Below, in pieces: positions 1-7,271 of a stretch of 10,056 nucleotides of DNA. The position numbers and the translations under genes are program-made. The DNA comes from a bacterium (GTDB lineage Bacteria > UBA9089 > CG2-30-40-21). Each line of letters opens with the position of its first letter. Within the stretch, counting starts at the first letter, position 1. Location: assembly GCA_030018795.1 (NCBI GenBank), contig JASEHA010000052.1, positions 1-10,056 on the forward strand. Direction: 5' to 3'. Under the pieces are notes generated by a model, which did no database searches, was not told the origin of the DNA, and was given only the letters and a program-made list of their open reading frames with translations.

Positions 1-99
1 CGGATAATTAAGCCGCATTGAGCCAGCCAGGTCTGCTGCCCCATAGGCACAATAATGGCAGCAAAATGCTACTATTTCTGGTTCAAACTGTTCACTCAT
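1..99 (-). CDS. mvhD: MvhD-type hydrogenase/Hdr iron-sulfur subunit, N-terminal 33 codons (runs off the window)
   Basis: The gene starts at the ATG at 97-99 and runs off the low-coordinate end. The visible N-terminus reads MSEQFEPEIVAFCCHYCAYG and continues into AADLAGSMRLNYP. The FCCxxCxYxxADLAG pattern is the signature of MvhD/FrhD-like [2Fe-2S] subunits. In the family, this subunit passes electrons between a hydrogenase or formate dehydrogenase and HdrA, in the cytoplasm. A strong Shine-Dalgarno AGGAG (106-110) sits seven bases before the ATG. The start codon lies inside the 3' end of the parA-like gene (8-base overlap), so the two are probably translationally coupled. mvhD usually follows hdrA directly; here two unrelated genes lie between them. 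The identification rests on only 33 residues, but the Cys pattern is distinctive. Confidence 0.85.
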   Translation of the reverse strand, partial: MSEQFEPEIVAFCCHYCAYGAADLAGSMRLNYP

Positions 100-1096
100 A
101 GTTCACTCCTTTCTCTTTTATCTTTTTTATAATGTTCTCAGATAGGGTCTTGAATTCATTGTAAGCTGTTGTTACCAATTTTGTATGACCTCCAATTGCC
201 CCATCAGCAGGTTGTAAATCAAAAACCGGTTTGCGTGCCTCATAAGACATAGGAATTAAACTTCTGTAGTGCCGTAATGAAGCCAGGCAATTTGTTGGGT
301 CTAAAGCTTTTATCTCATCCCTCGATGAGATACCAAGCACAGATGAATTATATTCCTCAGGAATCCTTTTTAGCCACCGCTCATATGATAAAACCGGCCT
401 GTCCAATCGCATGGCATGTTGCAACACTATGTAACCAATGGGGTTAATTTCCCCTGGTGGAATTGGTATCGCCAAATTAGGGTTATTCCCGCAGATAGTT
501 TTCCAATATTTACGCCAGTCACGAATCTTTGGGCCTAAATTACGCAAGCCTTGCAATGAAAAGAGATCAACCGCTAAAGGAAGAATAAGGTAATCCACAG
601 AGAGTATCGTCGCCCGGTTAATTGCCCCCAGATTAGGGCCAACATCCACCAATACAACCTTTGCTCCACATTTTTCCGCACCTTTTAGCATAATTCGATA
701 AAATGAAGTCGTTGCTCGCAAAGCACTCATATCGCCTTCATAATTTCGCGGCCAGGCATCAGAAAGTTTATCTTCAAAAAGACTTAAGCGTAAATCTCCG
801 TTTAGAACAAAGACCCCGTCTGCTACCTTTAAAGGTTTCGGCTCCTCAATATCACCTGTTCCTTCCATAATAGGCTCTATGCAGGAATAAATAGTCTCTC
901 CCTTCCCAGGATTTTCCAATCGGTCTGTTAGGGATTCTTCATCGAAGAAGGCTTCAGTCAAATTTGCCTGGGGGTCAAGATCAACAGCCAATGTGGGATA
1001 ACCTATCCTGGGGAATATATGGGCTAAGTGATAAACTACAGTAGTCTTACCCACCCCACCTTTATTATTAAACAAAGCAATAATGATTGGTTTCAT
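92..1096 (-). CDS. ParA/Soj/MinD-family ATPase
   Basis: This is a 334-residue P-loop ATPase of the ParA (AAA_31) type. It has a deviant Walker A, KGGVGKTT at residues 12-19, with the signature lysine K12. The switch-like motif AVDLDPQAN is at 37-45 and a Walker B-like strand VVLVDVGP at 147-154. Length and motif order fit an intact ParA-like protein with an extended C-terminal half. Family members dimerise on ATP and usually position DNA or protein cargo. No parB-like gene or centromere-like repeat is visible, so plasmid partitioning is not the obvious role. The ATG overlaps the stop of the upstream AlbA_2 gene as ATGA (1093-1096), with an AAGGA ribosome-binding site at 1104-1108 inside that gene. 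The two therefore look like one two-gene unit. It lies between hdrA and mvhD, where it has no known metabolic role. Confidence 0.85.
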   Translation of the reverse strand: MKPIIIALFNNKGGVGKTTVVYHLAHIFPRIGYPTLAVDLDPQANLTEAFFDEESLTDRLENPGKGETIYSCIEPIMEGTGDIEEPKPLKVADGVFVLNGDLRLSLFEDKLSDAWPRNYEGDMSALRATTSFYRIMLKGAEKCGAKVVLVDVGPNLGAINRATILSVDYLILPLAVDLFSLQGLRNLGPKIRDWRKYWKTICGNNPNLAIPIPPGEINPIGYIVLQHAMRLDRPVLSYERWLKRIPEEYNSSVLGISSRDEIKALDPTNCLASLRHYRSLIPMSYEARKPVFDLQPADGAIGGHTKLVTTAYNEFKTLSENIIKKIKEKGVNYE

Positions 1097-2277
1097 GGCC
1101 GTTTCCTTATTGTTACCTGAACATATTCCGGCTCAAACTGAAATTCCAGAGGTGGATTACCGTTTCTATCAAGCTCTTTGTCAGCTATCTGTATACCTAT
1201 TCCAAATCTCTGAACAAAACCCAGCACCTTCATTGCTTCTGCAATCCTTGGGTTTCTATAAGCTGTCGTTGAGCGAAAGTTTTCAGGGGATACCTGTCCA
1301 TATAATCCGCCTGGGTTTTGTATCTCAATACGATTAGAGAACCAGTGGATGCGAACCGGGGCATTGGTCCCTTCATAACTGCGATGCATAACCGCATTAC
1401 AAATAATTTGCACAATAGCATTAACAGGATAGTCTGGAATCTTAATATCCGGACTCGTATCCGGAATTTCTAATGCTATAGAAATATTCAGCCGAATCAA
1501 TTCATTTAAAGCTCGCAATTGCTGAGATAAAACGCCAGTGATTTCCTTCTGGTCTTTAATGGCATCTGTCAGCTCCTTTCCCTCAATTCGGAGAAACTGC
1601 ACATAAGCCCCCGGAAACCAGTACTGGGGATCCTTTCCTGCCACAAGAATACCTGCAACCGTAGGTAACCCATCAGGCTTTTGGAGAAATCGAACCGAAG
1701 TCATCTGTTCAAAAACAGTCCTTTGATTAGCCTCAAGAATCTCAGGAGCAACGGCATACGGAAGATATTCATTTTGGAATAAACCTGTTGAGATGTCATC
1801 CGCTGTAGCTCCTAAAACAGGCTGCGTATCAAATGGAAGGTTTCCTGATATCCGTTTTTCAGCCAGGCGTCTTTCCTCCTCAGGTGTTGCCCGGCGACGA
1901 CTGGGACATACACGAATCCAGACACAACCTTTATACTGGACAGGCGGAGTTTGTGAGGGAGATACCTCAACTACGGCCACATCTTTTTCTTCAAAGGTAT
2001 GTTTCTGAACATTCATTACCGGAAAAGGAAGGATATTACCATCAGACCTAATATCTGCAAGCTCCCGCAGCATCTCATCAGTAACCGTAAGATTACTCAT
2101 AACACCATTATCCTTTACCCCAATAAAGATATATCCTGGCTTCTGATGATTCGGAAGATCATTAGCAAAGGCACAAATTGCTTGACAGATTTTGTCTTTG
2201 TCGGAGATAGACTCCTTTCGTTCCACTCTATCAGATTCAATCTCTTTAATCAGAATCTTAAGTTCATCCTTTTTCAT
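1093..2277 (-). CDS. AlbA_2 (Schlafen-like) / HATPase_c_4 ATP-binding protein
   Basis: This 394-residue protein has the two-part architecture of the 'putative transcriptional regulator / ATP-binding protein' family often labelled COG2865. The N-terminal AlbA_2 (Schlafen-type) domain covers about residues 10-130 and includes the acidic/basic stretch ESDRVERKES (14-23) and the core strand GYIFIGVKDNG (48-58). The C-terminal GHKL-like part covers about 285-365. It contains an N-box-like segment IICNAVMHRSYEG (291-303), IEIQNPGGL (317-325) and RNPRIAEAMKVLGFVQRFGIGI (341-362, broken by variable residues). AlbA_2 proteins bind nucleic acid; some have transcriptional or antiviral roles, but none is assigned here. 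AAGGA lies nine bases before the ATG, and the gap to the hdrA stop is only 21 bases. The gene ends in an ATGA overlap with the parA-like gene, so co-translation of a pair is likely. Confidence 0.82.
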   Translation of the reverse strand: MKKDELKILIKEIESDRVERKESISDKDKICQAICAFANDLPNHQKPGYIFIGVKDNGVMSNLTVTDEMLRELADIRSDGNILPFPVMNVQKHTFEEKDVAVVEVSPSQTPPVQYKGCVWIRVCPSRRRATPEEERRLAEKRISGNLPFDTQPVLGATADDISTGLFQNEYLPYAVAPEILEANQRTVFEQMTSVRFLQKPDGLPTVAGILVAGKDPQYWFPGAYVQFLRIEGKELTDAIKDQKEITGVLSQQLRALNELIRLNISIALEIPDTSPDIKIPDYPVNAIVQIICNAVMHRSYEGTNAPVRIHWFSNRIEIQNPGGLYGQVSPENFRSTTAYRNPRIAEAMKVLGFVQRFGIGIQIADKELDRNGNPPLEFQFEPEYVQVTIRKRP

Positions 2278-2298
2278 TTTCAGACATCCTTTTTAATT

Positions 2299-5200
2299 TC
2301 ATCTCAAACAAAACATCGCATCCACCTTAGCCACAACCTGCGTATCCTTATAATGCATAAGCTCAATAGCCTTTGCCGGGCATTCTGAGGCACAGATGCC
2401 GCATCCCTGACACTTAGCCGGCTCTATCTCTGCTGCACCCTTCTCATTAATAAATGGTACATTATAAGGGCACATGCGGATACAGGTTAAACACGCTACG
2501 CATCTATTCTGGTCAATCCAGGAGACAACACCGCCAACCTCCAATTGGTTCTTAGCCAGCACTGTGGCTGCCCTTCCGGCTACAGCCTTGGACTGGATAA
2601 TGGATTCGGAAATATCCTTGGGTGAATGGGCAAGACCGCATAAGAACATGCCCTCAGTAGCAAAGTCTACAGGCCTGAGCTTCATGTGTGCCTCAAGGAA
2701 AAACCTATCCTGATTCAGGGTAACCTTTAATAATGGTGCCAGCTGTTCATTCCCCGGACAGGAGACAATCGCTGGTGCAAGTGCCACCATGTCTGCTGAA
2801 ATAACCACTTTCTCCTGTAATACAGGGTCAAAAACCTCCACCTCAAGTGGAGTTGTAACTTCTGACTTCTGACTTCTGACCTCCGGCTTTTTATCCACAT
2901 CATACCTGATAAACACTATCCCTGCCTCTCGTGCCTTATAATAATATTCCTCACGAAAGCCGTAGGTACGCATATCTCGATACAGGATATAGACCTCTGT
3001 TTCAGGGTTTATTTCCTTTAGTTTAAGGGCGTTCTTTATTGCCTGACTGCAACAGATTCGACTGCAATATGGGCGTTGTTCATCGCGTGAGCCAACACAC
3101 TGGATCATGACCACAGAATGCGGAATGCGGAATGCGGAATGCGGATTTGCAAGCTTTTCTTCCAATTCTCTCTGGGTAACTACCCGCTCATCCTGTCCAT
3201 ATAAATATTCAACAGGTTTTGATTCCACCCCGCCAGTGGCAACAATCACCACCCCATGCTCAATCTCCCTGACACCTGACATCTGTTTACTGTTCACTGA
3301 CACCTGACACCTGACACCTGACTTAAAATGTCCCACATGGCCAGAAACAGAGACAACCTCGCTTGCCAGATGAATCTTGATCAGGCTGTGATTTTTTACA
3401 TTTTCGATAAGCTGCCGCAAATGTTCCTGTGGGTTAGAGCCATCCATAGTAGAGTATAGGTACTTAAGATTGCCGCCCAATTGTGCCTCACGTTCTACAA
3501 GTTCAACATCAAACCCTGCCTCAGCTAAGGACAGGGCTGCGGTCATCCCGGAAAGCCCGCCACCAATGATCAATGCCTTTTTGGTAACATTCATCTTAGT
3601 TAGATACAATGGCTCAAGCAAGGCAGCCCTGCCAACAGCCATACGGACCAATTCCTTTGCTTTTTCGGTTGCTGCATCAGGTGAACCCTGATGCACCCAT
3701 GAACATTGATCACGCACATTTGCCATCTCAAACAAATATTTATTTAGGCCAGCCTCAGCAATGGTATCTTGAAACAGCCTTTCATGCGTTCTGGGTGTGC
3801 ACGAGGCGACAACTACCCGATTAAGGTTATGCTCACGAATCTTTTCTTTGATCATGCCCTGCGAATCCTGGGAGCAAACATATATTTTTTCTTCAACACA
3901 GGCTACATTTGGCAGGCTTAAGGCATACTTTGCCACCCCTGGCACATCCACCACACCGGCAATATTTATCCCGCATCGACAGACAAAGACACCAATCCGT
4001 GGCTCTTGACCGCTCACATCTGTTTCAGCTGGATATTTTTTATGAACAATCTCTGTTCCGCGAACATCACCCAAAAGCTCACCCACACATGCTGCTGCAC
4101 CTGATGCCTGCATGGCTGTCTCAGGTATATCCTTTGGCTCTGATGATGCCCCGCAGATAAAGATACCGGGTTTAGAGGTGGTTACTGGTGTCAAGGTATT
4201 TGTTGTGCAAAAACCATATTGATTTAGATTTACCCCAAGATTATCTGCTAATTCTCGCATCTTGGGTGATGGTTTTAAGCCAACAGACAGGACAACCATA
4301 TCAAATTCTTCCTCAATCAACTCACCAGATGGGGCTACATATCGAATTATCAGGTTATTGGTTTGAGTATCCTCTTTTACAGTAGAGACCATGCAGCGGA
4401 CATACCTGACCCCATACTCATTCTTTGCCCGTTCGTAGTAGCTGTCAAACCCCTTGCCAAAGGCACGAATATCCATAAAGAATATAGTTGGCTCAAGCCC
4501 ATGGGCATGCTCTTTAGCGATAATAGCCTCTTTGGTGGCATACATGCAGCATACTGAGGAGCAATATTTCCGTTCCTCATCTCGAGAGCCGACACACTGA
4601 ATCCAGGCAACCTTTTTAGGTTCCTGTCCATCCGATGGTCGCTTCACATGACCTGTGGTAGGGCCAGAGGCAGAAAGGTATCTCTCAAACTCTAAGCTGG
4701 TAAGGACATTAGGATAATAACCATAACCATATTCATCCCTTACCTGTGGCGGAATGGTTTCAAAGCCTGGAGCAAGGAGAATACCGCCTACCTTTATCTC
4801 TCTTATCTCCTCTGCCTGATTATGACTGACTGCCTTTGCCTGACATACCCGTTCGCACTCATAACACTCTGAGCATATCCCGCAGGAAAGACAGCGGCTG
4901 GCCTCAGCCATTGCCTCAGCCTCAGTGAAACCTAAGTCAACCTCATCAAAATTGGCAAGTCGTTTCTGGACATCCAGCTCATTCATCTTAAGTCGAGGCA
5001 TCTTTTTTATACCTTTGAGTGGCACATCTTTTACCAGCTCAGCCAGCTTCTTTTCCCGGCCATGTTTGAGGTCAATGCCTCGCAGGCCTCGCAGGTATCT
5101 ATCAATTGACTCAGCCGCCACATGGCCTGACTTGATGGCATTGACTACAAACGCAGGGCCAGAAACCACATCCCCTGCAGCAAACACACCATCAAGGCTG

Positions 5201-6867
5201 GTGGATAGTGTCCATGAGTCAACCTCAATCGTGCCCCATTTTGTTGCCTTTGTCTGCAACCAATTCAGGTCAGATGCCTGCCCTATAGCTGGGATGATAA
5301 TATCAACATCAATAACAAACTCAGAGCCTTTAATCGGCACTGGCTTTTTTCGGCCACTTGAATCAGGCTCACCAAGCTCCATCTTGACGCATTCAACACC
5401 TGTCACCTTTCCATTCTGCCCATTAATCTTAGTTGGATTGGCCAGAAAATGCATCTTGATGCCCTCTTCCTCTGCGGCTTTTATCTCATGAGGGTCAGCA
5501 GGCATCTCATCCCGGGAGCGGCGATAGATAATGCTTACTGCTTTAGCCCCAAGCCGCACAGCCACCCTGGCTGCATCAATAGCTACATTACCGCCGCCAA
5601 CAACAGCCACTTTTTTACCATGGACATCCACCTTATTCCCAAGGTTTACCTCTGTTGTAACACAAGCATCTTGCTTGTGGTCTTGCTTGCTCAAGCTGGA
5701 AGCTTGATTTACTTTTGCAAGGTTTACCTCTCGCAGGAAGGAAACACCAGGCAAGACCCCATCCAGATTTTCTCCAGGCACATCCATCCCTTTATTTGCA
5801 TGAGCACCAGTGGCAATCATCACTGCTTCAAAGCCCTGACTTCTCAGGTTATCAATAGAGTCAACCTCGGCATTTAGTTTAAGCTCAACGCCAGCATTAA
5901 GTATGGCATCAATCTCCTGTTGAATGATAGCCTGCGGCAGCCGATAATCAGGGATACCAACCCGCATCATCCCGCCTGCTACTGGTAATTTTTCAAATAC
6001 CGTTACTGAATAACCAGCCAATGCCAGATCATAAGCCGCAGTTAGCCCAGCGGGACCAGAGCCAACAATCGCCACTTTCTTCGAATTGAATGCAGAATGC
6101 GGAATGCGTAATGCGGTGTTCTGTGCTCTGCCTTCTTCCTCCTGACTTCTGACTTTTTCCTCCATCTCCCAATCCGCCACAAATCTTTTCAAACTGGCAA
6201 TAGCGATAGGTTCATCCACCTTACCCCGCATACATTCTGTCTCACATGGATGATTACATACCCGGCCGCAGATACCAGGGAATGGGTTCTCACGCCTGAT
6301 GAGGTCAAGAGCCTCCTTGAACTTACCTTGAGCAATCAGGGCAACATACCCCTGCACACTGATGTTCAACGGACAGCCAGATTTACAGGGGGATGTGCCG
6401 CGTTTATCAATAGCAAATGCACCCGGGACTGCCTGGGCATACGGCTTATATATTGCCTTTCTTGTGCTAAGTCCCATATTAAACTCGCTTGGTAGTTCAA
6501 CCGGACATTCCTTGGCACAATCACCGCATCCTGTGCATTTAGTAACATCAATATATCGCGGTTTTTTGCATACAGAAACCCTGAAATTGCCTGGCTCACC
6601 CTCAAGACCAACAACCTCTGATGTAGTCAAAAGCTCAATATTCAGGTTGGAAGCAACATCAACCAGCCTGGGTGACATAATACACATAGAGCAATCATTG
6701 GTTGGAAATGTCTTATCCAATTGAGCCATCTTGCCACCAATCGCAGGGGAAGCCTCAACCAGATATACCTTAAACCCGGCATCGGTTAAATCCAATGATG
6801 CCTGCATACCGGCAATACCGCCACCAACTACTAAAACTGAACCTGTTTTTTGTTCTTTATCTTGCAT
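2299..6867 (-). CDS. hdrA: HdrA-GltD-HdrA fusion: CoB-CoM heterodisulfide reductase A-like multi-flavin iron-sulfur oxidoreductase
   Basis: This is a 1522-residue cytosolic electron-transfer protein, more than twice the usual HdrA length (about 650). Order of parts: FAD-binding Rossmann motif GGGIAG (15-20) and TNDCSMCIMSPR (56-67); a 4Fe-4S ligand set C111/C114/C117/C121; a GltD/dihydropyrimidine-dehydrogenase-like N-domain with C161, C165, C200, C204, C208, C212; its FAD motif GSGPAG (269-274); an NAD(P)H motif GGGNVA (424-429) followed by YRRSRDEMPA; the closing FAD segment GDVVSGPA (565-572); a Cys cluster C659-C675; the rest of the first HdrA unit with IQCVGSRDEERKYC (756-769); then a second HdrA unit with GVFVCRCG (959-966), GGGLSG (1102-1107), IQCVGSRDEQRPYC (1255-1268) and two C-terminal 4Fe-4S clusters (1456-1467, 1486-1497). 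In the family, HdrA carries the bifurcating flavin and works with HdrB/C and MvhD; the GltD-like unit suggests NAD(P)H as a further partner (inference). The start has AGGAGTG at 6877-6883. Five in-frame repeat insertions are listed separately. Confidence 0.93.
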   Translation of the reverse strand: MQDKEQKTGSVLVVGGGIAGMQASLDLTDAGFKVYLVEASPAIGGKMAQLDKTFPTNDCSMCIMSPRLVDVASNLNIELLTTSEVVGLEGEPGNFRVSVCKKPRYIDVTKCTGCGDCAKECPVELPSEFNMGLSTRKAIYKPYAQAVPGAFAIDKRGTSPCKSGCPLNISVQGYVALIAQGKFKEALDLIRRENPFPGICGRVCNHPCETECMRGKVDEPIAIASLKRFVADWEMEEKVRSQEEEGRAQNTALRIPHSAFNSKKVAIVGSGPAGLTAAYDLALAGYSVTVFEKLPVAGGMMRVGIPDYRLPQAIIQQEIDAILNAGVELKLNAEVDSIDNLRSQGFEAVMIATGAHANKGMDVPGENLDGVLPGVSFLREVNLAKVNQASSLSKQDHKQDACVTTEVNLGNKVDVHGKKVAVVGGGNVAIDAARVAVRLGAKAVSIIYRRSRDEMPADPHEIKAAEEEGIKMHFLANPTKINGQNGKVTGVECVKMELGEPDSSGRKKPVPIKGSEFVIDVDIIIPAIGQASDLNWLQTKATKWGTIEVDSWTLSTSLDGVFAAGDVVSGPAFVVNAIKSGHVAAESIDRYLRGLRGIDLKHGREKKLAELVKDVPLKGIKKMPRLKMNELDVQKRLANFDEVDLGFTEAEAMAEASRCLSCGICSECYECERVCQAKAVSHNQAEEIREIKVGGILLAPGFETIPPQVRDEYGYGYYPNVLTSLEFERYLSASGPTTGHVKRPSDGQEPKKVAWIQCVGSRDEERKYCSSVCCMYATKEAIIAKEHAHGLEPTIFFMDIRAFGKGFDSYYERAKNEYGVRYVRCMVSTVKEDTQTNNLIIRYVAPSGELIEEEFDMVVLSVGLKPSPKMRELADNLGVNLNQYGFCTTNTLTPVTTSKPGIFICGASSEPKDIPETAMQASGAAACVGELLGDVRGTEIVHKKYPAETDVSGQEPRIGVFVCRCGINIAGVVDVPGVAKYALSLPNVACVEEKIYVCSQDSQGMIKEKIREHNLNRVVVASCTPRTHERLFQDTIAEAGLNKYLFEMANVRDQCSWVHQGSPDAATEKAKELVRMAVGRAALLEPLYLTKMNVTKKALIIGGGLSGMTAALSLAEAGFDVELVEREAQLGGNLKYLYSTMDGSNPQEHLRQLIENVKNHSLIKIHLASEVVSVSGHVGHFKSGVRCQVSVNSKQMSGVREIEHGVVIVATGGVESKPVEYLYGQDERVVTQRELEEKLANPHSAFRIPHSVVMIQCVGSRDEQRPYCSRICCSQAIKNALKLKEINPETEVYILYRDMRTYGFREEYYYKAREAGIVFIRYDVDKKPEVRSQKSEVTTPLEVEVFDPVLQEKVVISADMVALAPAIVSCPGNEQLAPLLKVTLNQDRFFLEAHMKLRPVDFATEGMFLCGLAHSPKDISESIIQSKAVAGRAATVLAKNQLEVGGVVSWIDQNRCVACLTCIRMCPYNVPFINEKGAAEIEPAKCQGCGICASECPAKAIELMHYKDTQVVAKVDAMFCLR
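2858..2880. repeat. Heptanucleotide tandem repeat inside hdrA (ACTTCTG x3)
   Basis: Three perfect copies of ACTTCTG (2858-2864, 2865-2871, 2872-2878) plus two bases of a fourth. On the coding strand they read CAGAAGT and encode the segment PEVRSQKSEV near HdrA residues 1328-1337. The segment sits between conserved HdrA stretches (IRYDVDKK before, EVEVFDP after), where homologues have a variable loop. The reading frame is kept. A related single unit occurs at 6145-6153 in the same gene. Confidence 0.85.
3116..3145. repeat. Heptanucleotide tandem repeat inside hdrA (GAATGCG x4)
   Basis: Four perfect tandem copies of GAATGCG start at 3116, 3123, 3130 and 3137. On the coding strand the unit is CGCATTC, and it encodes NPHSAFRIPHS at about HdrA residues 1241-1251. 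The peptide lies directly before the conserved strand VVMIQCVGSRDE of the second HdrA unit, in a position that looks like a linker. A degenerate version of the same repeat occurs at 6088-6115. Confidence 0.88.
3271..3322. repeat. Heptanucleotide tandem repeat inside hdrA (CTGACAC family) with interrupted array
   Basis: Three tandem CTGACAC units and a partial fourth occupy 3297-3322. A further copy of the GACACCTGAC motif lies at 3271-3280, and TGTTTACTGTTCACTGA-like spacer separates the two. The coding strand gives SGVRCQV, then VNSKQM, then SGVREI, at about residues 1183-1201. This falls between the HdrA segments GHVGHFK and EIEHGVVIVATGG, which are usually joined by a short loop. The frame is kept. 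Confidence 0.82.
5640..5731. mobile_element. 64-bp hairpin-rich element inserted in frame in hdrA, flanked by 14-bp direct repeats
   Basis: The 14-mer CAAGGTTTACCTCT occurs exactly at 5640-5653 and again at 5718-5731; bases just outside both copies differ. Between them lie 64 bp with two small hairpins, CAAGCA-tct-TGCTTG (5663-5677) and CAAGCT-gga-AGCTTG (5692-5706). The flanks both encode EVNL (REVNLAK and TEVNLGN). Removing one copy plus the element (78 bp, 26 codons) restores REVNLGNKVDVHGKK, which is what GltD-type proteins have ahead of the NAD(P)H motif. The inserted peptide is rich in Lys, Gln and Asp (SKQDHKQDACVT). This has the form of a small non-autonomous insertion with a target-site duplication. 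No transposase is present. Slippage or duplication is the alternative. Confidence 0.65.
6088..6153. repeat. Composite heptanucleotide repeat insertion in hdrA (GAATGCG family plus ACTTCTG unit)
   Basis: Four tandem 7-bp units, GAATGCA, GAATGCG, GAATGCG and TAATGCG, occupy 6088-6115. About 30 bp further on, a CTGACTTCTGAC stretch (6142-6153) matches the repeat seen at 2858-2880. The coding strand gives KVRSQEEEGRAQNTALRIPH and then SAFN (about residues 238-261). This joins the cysteine-rich GltD N-domain to the FAD strand KKVAIVGSGPAG, a natural interdomain linker. Both heptamer families are thus found together here and separately elsewhere in the same gene. Confidence 0.8.
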
Positions 6868-6910
6868 AATTTATTTCACTCCTAATTCAATTTGTTTGAT
6901 TCTTGACTCG

Positions 6911-7201
6911 TCAGCCAAAAGCCTCATCTGCTGAATTGCGATGCAGAGACAATACAAAATGATTTACTCCGGCTTCATTTCTAAACTGGTCGAATTCGAC
7001 CAGTTTAAAACCGGGATTATTCAGTTGTTCCCAGAGCCCCAAAAACTCAATAGTGCTCCTGCTTCGCAGCCAATTCTTGACAATGTCCGCAGAAGCCTCG
7101 CTGTTTCTGTATTTTGCAATATCAGTTAGTGATATGTAATCCTGCTGTTCTCTGGAAATAATGGTGATTTCCTTGCCTTGAACATCAATTCTCTCTGCCA
7201 T
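6911..7201 (-). pseudogene. KilA-N domain protein, truncated after about 85 codons
   Basis: The 96-residue reading frame opens with the KilA-N N-terminal pattern. ISLTDIAKYRN is at 23-33, KNWLRSRSTIEFLGLWEQLNN at 42-62 (broken by variable residues), and VEFDQFRNEAGVNHFVLS at about 68-85. Full KilA-N proteins of this type run to about 250 residues, continuing with a W-I-E segment after this point. Here the similarity stops at VLS and the frame ends eleven codons later, so the C-terminal two thirds are missing. KilA-N domains bind DNA and are common in phages and genomic islands. The ATG has a good AGGAG site (TAGGAGATTGTA before ATG). The next gene is hdrA, with a 43-base gap. A shortened but functional DNA-binding protein cannot be excluded. 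Confidence 0.75.
6982..7007. repeat. Perfect 26-bp palindrome centred on an EcoRI-like GAATTC core
   Basis: The half-site TAAACTGGTCGAA (6982-6994) is followed immediately by its exact reverse complement (6995-7007), with no spacer or mismatch. It lies inside the truncated KilA-N gene and encodes FKLVEFDQF on the minus strand; the plus strand encodes almost the same peptide, KLVEFDQF. It could extrude as a cruciform, act as a dimer-binding operator, or be a chance product of the codons used for a conserved KilA-N segment. Confidence 0.8.
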
Positions 7202-7271
7202 TACAATCTCCTATTTACGGTCTAATTCCCTCGAATTCTTCTATCTAAGTATACCCAACTTATCAATCACC

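Noticed and set aside
92..1096. Plasmid or chromosome partition locus
   Set aside because: Only a ParA-type ATPase is present, with no ParB, no iterated centromere-like sites and no replication gene, inside an Hdr gene cluster.
2858..3322. Clustered short repeats that could suggest a CRISPR-like array
   Set aside because: The units are 7 bp, tandem without spacers, of three different sequences, and all lie inside the conserved hdrA reading frame.
4925..5491. A 188-codon open frame on the plus strand
   Set aside because: It lies entirely opposite hdrA, whose minus-strand frame has unbroken family motifs. The plus-strand product has no recognisable domain.
6871..6927. An 18-codon frame (MRLLADESRIKQIELGVK) just before hdrA
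   Set aside because: It has no recognisable homology and its ATG has no clear ribosome-binding site. It may be the tail of a lost gene or chance, so it is not listed as a gene.
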